From Dastarcus helophoroides (lineage: Eukaryota > Arthropoda > Insecta > Coleoptera > Bothrideridae), in contig CM053335.1 in the NCBI GenBank assembly GCA_028583605.1, positions 14,954,053 through 15,018,052 of the forward strand: a stretch of 64,000 nt of DNA, given 5' to 3'. The position numbers were made by a program, and so were the translations under genes. Each line of letters opens with the position of its first letter. Position 1 is the first letter of the stretch. Below are positions 56,096-64,000 of this stretch, one piece after another. A model generated the notes under the pieces. It saw only the letters and a program-made list of their open reading frames with translations, did not search any database and was not told the origin of the DNA.

Positions 56096-57800
56096 AAACG
56101 GAGAAAGATTATGTGCATGGTTTTGACATTTTAATGATTTTTTCGTCTCTTATTTATTAGTTGCAACTTTCTGGACTTTTTGGTTGAAACATTTTCGAAA
56201 CATCACTGAATTTGACTGGGCCCTCATCGCTTGTTTTATATATGAAACTTTCAAAAAGTTGTTCTTGAAACATTTTAGAAACATCGTTGAACGGAGGAAA
56301 TTTATATGCAAGGCTTTGGCATTTTAATGATTTTTTCATCTCTTGTTTATTAGTTGCAACTTTTTGGACTTTTTGGTTGAAACATAGTTGAAACATTCTT
56401 GAAACATCACTGAATTTGACTGGACCCCATCGCTTGTTTTATATATGAAACTTTAAAAAAGTTCAACTTTTTCTTGAAACATTTTAGAAACCTCGTTGAA
56501 TGGAGGAAAGTTATGTGCACGGCTTTGGCATTTTAATGATTTTTTCGTCTCTTGTTTATTAGTTGCAACTTTCTTGACTTTTTGATTGAAACATAGTTGA
56601 AACATATTCGAACTGGGCCCTCAGCGCTTGTTTTATAACTGAAACTTTCAAAAAGTTGAAAAAATTCAACTTGTTCTTGAAACATTTTAGAAACATCATT
56701 GAACGGAGGAAAGTTATGTGCAAGGCTTTGGCATTTTAATGATTTTTTCATCTCTTTTTTATTAGTTGCAACTTTCATACTTTTAAAGTTTAAACAATAA
56801 TGATTTATTTCTTGAAACATCGGTGAAACATCACATTGGACACACTATGGTCCAGATGGTTTGTTTCTTAGCGGAATTTTTTATCCTCTTTCTTATTTCT
56901 AACCTTCAGATCCTTAAAAGATGAATAAATCTCGACTTCTCTCGTGAAACATTATGGAAACAGCGGAATCGGAGAGTTTCCTGCCAGTACATAGAATAAT
57001 GCGCTCCTTTGTTGCTTATCCCTTATTTTAGATCTTTAAAGGTAGATGCATTTTGATTTCTTTTTTGAAACATCCTTGAAACATTGATCGATTGCTTCGA
57101 AGTTTTTGAATTTGAATGAACTCTTATGTCATTTCATTCTTAATTATAATTTAGATGAAAAAATCTGAAAATTTTGGTTAAAATATCGTTGAAACATCCT
57201 TGAAACATCGATTGGTTGCTCCAAAGTTTTTAAATTTTAATGAACTCTTTCGTCATTTCTTTCTTACTTATAATTTATATAAAAAATTTCGAGTTTTTGG
57301 TTGAAACATCGTTGAAACATCGCTGAATTGGTGAAAGCTATAGGTGCTTTCGCAAATTAGGCGACGCCTTTGAATTTGAATGGACTCGCGTCCCTTGTTT
57401 TATATTTGAAACTTTCGGAAGGTTGAAAAATTTCAATTCTTCTTTGAAGCATCTTAGAAACATCGTTGACCTAAGCTTTGGATTTTAATGGGCTTTTTCG
57501 TCTCTTGTTTATTAGTTACAAGTTTCATACTTTTGCACACATTACGATGTATTCCTTGAAACATTGCTGAATTGGACAAATTTCCATTCCAAGTTTTTGA
57601 ATTTTGATTCTCTCATTGCTTGTTTCATTTGAAACTTTCAGTTCTTTAAACATGAAAACATTCTTGATTCCTTGTTTGAATCGTCTTCGAAACATCGTTA
57701 TCGTATATTACCGCAAGTCTTCGACTCTTTCACCTCTTGTTTCTTGTTTGAAACTATTATGGTTATCAAGAGCTGTTATTTTTGCGCGCAGTGAACGTAA

Positions 57801-59640
57801 CAGCTCGAAAGTCTCGAACAAATTTCAGTTTGGAAACGAATCTCTTTACAAAATTGATTTCTATAAGCCTAAGTAAACACGTAAATTGATTTTGCCAAGC
57901 CTAAATAAACAGAAGCATTTATAAGATTTATGCGGGAAATTTAATCTCCGACATTGCTGCTAACAAATGATTCTAGTTAATCAGCATAAGACGTCCAATA
58001 GGACGATGGTTAAAAAGTGCAGCAGAAATTGCAATCGTTCTCGAGGCATGACGGTTCATTAAACGATTTTATGTAAGGCGGATTTCCAATTTAAAAACGT
58101 TGCTGCTGCCATCGGACGGTATGGCGCAATGGAATCGATTCGGGTGAATTCCGCAGAGCCATCTTAACTCCTCTCTTGTCATATGCATGGCGGCTGGGGG
58201 GTATCATTTATATGAAAATTATAACCAGGCTATATACGATGTAACTAAGGTTACAGAGGTCGTTAATAACGACATGATTTTTTTATTGTGGGTTGCATGT
58301 TAACATTTGTTAAGTATAAGCGCCCTCGGCGTGACATACGTTTAGGTGTGTTAAACTTAACAAATAACAAATTTTTAAAAGCAATTACGTGTACAGCTTT
58401 TTTTGCGAAGTCGAATCTTATTTGGGTGTGTTTCGCATTTCACGCTCTTCCAACTTTAAGCGGAAATTGGCGATGTCGGCATTCACATCCACTTCCTTTC
58501 GTATCAGAACGAAATCCTTGAGGATACGACAACAAGTAGACTGTTGCATTCTAAGATATTTATTTTTGATCTAGGTCAAGTAGAACGTCACCTCAAGGTA
58601 TACAACTGGCAATAACTGTGATATTACCTGAAGGAGTATTACTTTTTTATTGAAATGTAACATTCGAGGGTAGCCGGGGGCTAAGCGAAGAAGCATTTTA
58701 TAAGCAACGCATTTGAATTACCCCCGACAACACTCTCGAGTGAGGATTTTGCAATAAAACTTAACGTAACTGCGTTTGTAAATAACACGTTTTGTTGGTC
58801 CCTGAAAGAAAATTTTACAGTTTTTCAGCGATGAAACGCTTCTGAGTTATAAAGAAAAACATTGCGAAACTTAAGATAATAATATAAATAAGATAAGAAT
58901 AAAACTTATAAATTTCGAAAATTTGAAGTGGGAGATAGATGAGGCGATGGATTTTTTCTCAGTATGATTTATTTTCGATTTCTGAGTCACCTTGCATGTC
59001 TATTCATTCAAGGAGCCTCGTGTATAAAGAAGTGTTATTTCTTATTTAAATTGGCATCGCAATTACGTATCTCCGGACTGAATTATGAATCGCAGTTCCG
59101 GAAGTCGGCAAATTCATATGCATAATTATCGAATTCTGCAAGTCAGCCGAGGAAAACTTAATCTACAAATGAAAAATATGGTAATATCTAAAAATAAATA
59201 GCGAGTTCCATAATATATTGAAATCTCTCTGATAAGTTGTATTCCAGTTTGAAACGCGAGTTGATTTATGATGAAAAGTTGATGTGAGTTATGGGTCCTT
59301 GAAGTTTAAAATAGGAAAAAGGAGAAAAATGCGTTTCCACCATATCTGAAAAACAATCCCTGGCAATTCTTCAAACTCCGCGCGGCCCTTTTGTTTATTT
59401 CAGCAAAACTATAAGCTCAACTTCTTTAATACCGATAAGATAAATTTTGCGATAACTTAGCGAATGGATCTCTCTAGCTTGCCAAACGGCGGATTCGGAC
59501 ATTTAATCCACACATAAATATATGGGACACGAATGTTTTATCAATACGAGGAACATAAATAAAATCCTACAAGTCATTTCGTTATCCTTCACTCCAGATA
59601 TAGAAAACAAAGGAATATATCATGCTCTGCGAGATATCGT
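57801..59640. other. Non-repetitive stretch, no gene seen
   Basis: About 1.8 kb of unique DNA between two satellites. No exon, RNA gene or mobile element was recognised. Plus-strand frames at 58288-58521 and 58389-58574 overlap each other and have no domain. Confidence 0.4.
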
Positions 59641-59649
59641 CGCGCTGCT

Positions 59650-62600
59650 GTCAGTTGGAAATAACCCCGTTTTTTATTGGATTTGATCCGCTTTAACCCT
59701 TAAATTGAAACAAAATATACCAACCCGAAACATTTAATCGTAGGCACGATCGATCTCAACTTCAGTAACATTTTTGACTGTGCAAATGTTGATTACTCTA
59801 ACAATAGATTCATTATAACATGATTTCACGAACGTGTGAAACAGTCGCGTTTCACGCCCGTGAAATCACCCTTTAAATAATCTAGTATGCAGAAACGTTG
59901 ACATCTTTATAATTAGAAGTGTTTTGAGGATGCTGACCACGATTTTTTCTTTTAGATTTGATCTGCTTTAATCTACAAATTGAAATAGAATAACCACCCG
60001 ATGCGTTTAATCATCGACACGATCGATCTCATCTTTAACAACATTTCTAATTACGTAAATGTTGATTTTTGCTCATTAGAATAATTATTACCATGCTTTC
60101 ACGAACGTGAAACTTAAAATGACAGCGATTCTCGTTTGTGAAAGTTAAAACAGCTCCGTTTCACGATCGTGAAAGTTGAAACAGCCGCGTTTCACGTTCG
60201 TGAAAGTTGAAACAGCCGCGTTTCACGTTCGTGAAAGTCGAAACAGCCGCGTTCTACATTTGTGAAAGTTGAAACAGCCGCGTTTCACGTCCGTGAAATC
60301 ATGCTGTTATTGATCTAATGGGTGGAAAAGCTGACGATTTCATAATTATATGTGTGTTTAAGGATCTTGACAACGTTGTTTCTATTAGATTTGATCTGCT
60401 TTAATCGACAACTTGAAAGAAAATTGCCATCCTGATTGGTTTAGTTATCGACACGATCCATCTCATCTTTAGCAACATTTCTAATTATGTAAATGTCGAT
60501 TTTTTGCACATTAGAATAATTATTACATGCTTCCGCGAACGTGAAACTTGAAATAGTCGCGTTTCACGTTCGTGAAAGTTGAAACAGCCGCGTTTTATGT
60601 CCGTGAAATCATGCTGTTACTGATCTGATGGGTAGAAAAGTTGACGATTTCATAATACTATATGTTTTTAGGGATCTTGACAACGTTGTTTCTATTAGAT
60701 TTGATCTGCTTTAATCGACAAATTGAAAGAGAATCCTGATTGGTTTAGTCATCGACACGATCCATCTCATCTTTAGCAACATTTCTAATTATGTAAATGT
60801 CGATTATTTGCACATTAGAATAATTATTACATGCTTCCGCGAACATGAAACTTGAAATAGCCGCGTTTCACGTTCGTGAAAGTTGAAACAGCCGCGTTTT
60901 ATGTCCGTGAAATCATGCTGTTATTGATCCGATAGGTAGAAAAGTTGACGATTTCATTTTTAGGGATCTTGACAACGTTGTTTCTATTAGATTTGATCTG
61001 CTTTAATCGACAAATTGAAAGAGAATCCTGATTGGTTTAGTCATCGACACGATCCCTCTCATCTTTAGCAACATTTCTAATTATGTAAATGTCGATTTAT
61101 TGCACATCAAAATAGTTATTTCATGCCACTACGAACGTAAAACTTGAAATAGCAGCGATTCACTTTCGTGAAAGTTGAAACAGCCGCGTTTCACGTTCGT
61201 GAAAGTTGAAACAGCCGCGTTTCATGTTCGTGAAAGTTGAAACACTCGCGTTTCACGTTCGTCAGTGTCAAAACAGCCGCGTTTCACGTTCCTGAAAATT
61301 GAAACAGCCACGTTTCACGTTCGCGAAAGTTGAAACAGCCGCGTTTCACGTCCGTGAAATCATGCTGTTATTGATCTAATGGGTAGAAAAGTGACGATTT
61401 CATAGTTATGCGTGTTTTTAAGAATCTTGACAAATTGTTTCTATGAGATTTGATCTGCTTTAATCGACAAATTGAAAGAGAATAGCCATCCTGATTGGTT
61501 GTTTAGCCATCGACACGATCCAAACTCATCCTTAGCAACATTTTTTATTGTTACGTGCGTTATCGGTTCGAATTGATACACGTGATGGATTATTCCCACT
61601 TTATTACTAAATTAACTTTGATCACCACAATTTACAATTAACTCACTTCTACTAACTTACTAATTGCACTGATTCTAACTGACTGACTCGAGGGAAAGCT
61701 GACCGCCTTTTTATAGTTTTGGCCGCCGGCTTCCAGAATTTTCGGCAGATAAGGCTTATCGAATGCCGAAATTTCTGGAACGCTTTTCTGGCGTTTGTTT
61801 CGTTATCGCGGCCGCTTTCCCCTTATCAGAACCTTCTAGAAACTTTTTTTTATTTACTAAATTCTACAATTCTATTCTAAATCCTATTTCATCTATTTAC
61901 ATTGCGTTACATTATTATGTAAATGTTGATTTTTTGCACATTAGAATAACTATTACAAGCTTTCGCAAACGTAAAATTGAAATAGCAGCGATTCAAGTGA
62001 AATTGAAATAGCAGCGATTCACGTTCGTGAAAGTTGAAACATCCGCGTTCCACGTTCGTGAAAGTTGAAACAGCCGCGTTTCACTTTCATGAAAGTTGAA
62101 ACAGCCGCGTTCCACGTTCGTGAAAGTTGAAACAGCCGCGTTTTATGACCGTGTAATCATGCTATTATTGATCTGATGGGTAGAAAAGTTGATGATTTCA
62201 TAATTATATATGTTTTTAGGGATCTTGACAACGTTGTTTCTATTAGTTTTGATTTGCTTTAATCGACAAATTGAAAGAGAATAGCCATCCTGATTCGTTT
62301 AGTTATTGACACGATCCAATCTCATCTTTGGCAATATTTCTTATTATGTAAATGTTGGTTTTTTGCACATTAGAATAACTATTACAAGCTTCCGGGAACC
62401 TGAAATTTGAAATAGCAGCGATTCACGTTCGTGAAAGTTGAAACAGCCGCGTTTCACGTTCGTGAAAGTTGAAACAGCCGCGTTGCATGTTCGTGAAAGT
62501 TAAAACAGCCGCGTTCCACCTTCGTGAAGGTTGAAGCAGCCGCGTTTTATGTCCGTGAAATCATGCTGTTATTGATCTAAAGGGCAGAAAAGTTGGCGAT

Positions 62601-64000
62601 TTCAAAATTATATGTGTTTTTAAGGATCTTGACAACGTTATTTCTATTAGATTTGATCTGCTTTAATCGACAAATGGAAGGATAATAGCCATCCTGACTG
62701 GTTTAGTCATCGACACGATCCAATCTCATCTTTAGCAACATTTCTTATTATGTAAATGTTGATTTTTTGCACATTAGAATAACTGTTACAAGCTTCCACG
62801 AACGTGAAATTTGAAATAACAGCGATTCACGTTCGTGAAAGTTGAAACAGTCGTGTTCCACGTTCGTAAAAGTTGAAACAGCCGCGTTTCACGTTCGTGA
62901 AAGTTGAAACAGCTGCGTTGCATGTTCCTGAAAGTTAAAATAGCCACGTTCCACGTTCGTAAAAGTTGAAACAGGCGCGTTTTACGTCCGTGAAATCATG
63001 CTGTTATTATCTAATGGGTAGAAAAGTTGACGATTTCATAATTATATGTATTTTTAGGAATCTTAACAACGTTGTTTCTATTAGATTTGATTTGCTTTAA
63101 TCTACAAATTGACAGAGAATAGCTATCCTGAATCTTTAGCAACATGTCTTATTATGTAAATGTTGATTTTTTGCACATTAGAATGACTATTACATGCTTC
63201 CGCGAATGTGAAATTTGAAATAGCAGCGACTCACGTCCGTGAAAGTTAAAAGAACCGCGTTTCACGTTCGTGAAAGTTGAAACAGCCGCGTTTCACGTTC
63301 GTGAAAATTTAAACAGCCGCGTTTCATGTTCGTGAAAGTTGAAACAGCCGCATTTCACGCCCGTGAAATCATGCGTTATTGGTCTAATGGGTAGAAAAGT
63401 GACGATTTCATAATTATATGTGTTTTTAGGAATCTTGACAACGTTGTTTCTATTAGATTTGATCTGCTTTAATCGACAAATTCAAGGAGACTAGTCATCC
63501 TGATTGGTTTAGTCGTCGACACGATCCATCTCATCTTTAACAACATTTCTAATTATGTAAATGGTGATTTTTTGCAAGTTAGAATAATTATTACATGTTT
63601 CTATGAATGTGAAACTTAAAACATTGCCTTTCACGTTTGTGAAATTTAAAACAGCCGCGTTTCACATCCGTGAAATCACGTTGTTATTAATCTAATGCGG
63701 AGAAGAGTTGATAATTTCATAATTGCAAGTGTTGCTGATCCCGACGACGTTTTTTTTTTATTAGATTTGACCTGCTTTAACTCGCATATTAAAAAAAAAC
63801 CATCTCAATAGGTTTAATGGTCACCATGATCGATAACATCTTCAGAAACATTTATAATTTTATAAATATTGATATTCCTATACATTGGATTAACTAAATT
63901 TCACGAATGGGAAACTTGAAACAGCCACGTTTCACATTTGTGAAATTGGAAAAAGTCGCGTTTCACGTTTGTGAAAACACTCTGTAATTACTCTGACGTG
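59650..64000. repeat. Macrosatellite with palindromic TTTCACG..CGTGAAA sub-arrays
   Basis: About eleven macro-units, each with a backbone of roughly 250 bp (gatttgatctgctttaatcg, catcgacacgatcc, aattatgtaaatgttgattt) and a variable number of 31-bp units gccgcgtttcacgttcgtga plus aagttgaaaca. Macro-unit starts are near 59678, 59957, 60394, 60707, 61004, 61453, 62253, 62657, 63088, 63466 and 63777. Length differences mostly follow the number of 31-bp units. The array continues past the end of the window. Confidence 0.95.
61549..61911 (-). mobile_element. Solo LTR inserted in the macrosatellite, TTAT duplication
   Basis: 363 bp starting tgttacg and ending gcgttaca, flanked by ttat at 61545-61548 and 61912-61915. 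Neighbouring macro-units keep the empty site (tttcttattatgtaaatg). Read on the minus strand it has ttccagaaatttcggca, a TATA-type ctataaaaagg (61706-61716), cagtcagttag and an AATAAAGTGGG signal, like the LTR at 601-999. No internal region remains. Confidence 0.88.

Larger units (their letters stand above)
49920..57800. repeat. About 7.9-kb satellite with GAAACATCC motifs
   Basis: Tandem, diverged monomers of roughly 200 bp. Each holds tttcttccttgaaacatcc, ttgaaacatcg, a gaattg block and a ttgtttcttac-like block. At the left a higher-order unit of about 625 bp is repeated (starts near 49931, 50557 and 51181). In the middle a unit of about 467 bp is repeated (near 53747, 54212 and 54679). Towards the right, monomers are more diverged. 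Short frames inside are repeat translations. Confidence 0.92.

Noticed and set aside
60120..63360. CRISPR-like look of 31-bp repeats
   Set aside because: Units are head-to-tail with no unique spacers, and the window is eukaryotic with introns, LINEs and LTRs; it is a satellite sub-repeat.

Overview
This is repeat-dominated nuclear DNA from an arthropod, most likely an insect. The evidence is a conserved mind-bomb (mib1) ankyrin exon with consensus splice sites, a full-length Jockey-clade LINE, a piggyBac-type TTAA insertion, Gypsy-like solo LTRs and a short TTAGG-type tract. The species cannot be named from the sequence. No tRNA, rRNA, CRISPR array or prokaryotic gene organisation was seen.

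The only host coding sequence I can support is one 152-nt exon at 37444-37595 (+). The rest of the window is therefore probably mib1 intron, or intron plus flanking DNA. No second mib1 exon was recognised. The two mobile elements with long open frames, a Jockey LINE (23463-28395) and an LTR retroelement (39259-43759), both lie antisense to mib1.

Layout. 1-3.8 kb: minisatellite, a hairpin-repeat copy, a solo LTR and non-repetitive DNA. 3.8-9.9 kb: a possible hAT-like composite bounded by TAGGGATGCAA inverted ends, holding ~380-bp and ~453-bp tandem arrays. 9.9-12.4 kb: unique DNA. 12.4-16.9 kb: a satellite of ~127-bp monomers in dimeric (~260 bp) and trimeric (~379 bp) higher-order units. 16.9-21.7 kb: degenerate AAATTTTCGA arrays interrupted by a 579-bp piggyBac-like element. 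21.7-22.8 kb: unique DNA. 22.8-30.7 kb: the same degenerate array in opposite polarity, split by the LINE. 30.7-37.4 kb: a truncated LTR, a foldback, minisatellites, an inverted block of the family that also lies downstream of the exon, unique DNA, and a second, broken LINE with a nested insertion. 37.4-46 kb: the mib1 exon, then a repeat family carrying 27-bp sub-arrays, with the LTR retroelement inserted in it. 46-49.9 kb: unique DNA. 49.9-57.8 kb: a GAAACATC satellite with a 250-bp retro-insertion. 57.8-59.6 kb: unique DNA. 59.6-64 kb: a macrosatellite built on the palindrome TTTCACGTTCGTGAAA, running off the window, with a solo LTR inside.

Several insertions are unusually well documented, because tandem neighbours preserve the empty site or clean target-site duplications are visible: the piggyBac-like element (TTAA), the LTR element (ATGG), a solo LTR (TTAT), the LINE (12 bp) and a Penelope-like fragment (12 bp). 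Points most worth following are the pol-less LTR element with a 597-residue repeat-rich protein, a frameshift plus TAATG stop-start overlap between the LINE's two frames, the inverted repeats around the mib1 exon, the hairpin family with a GAAACGCGTT core, and the palindromic macrosatellite.
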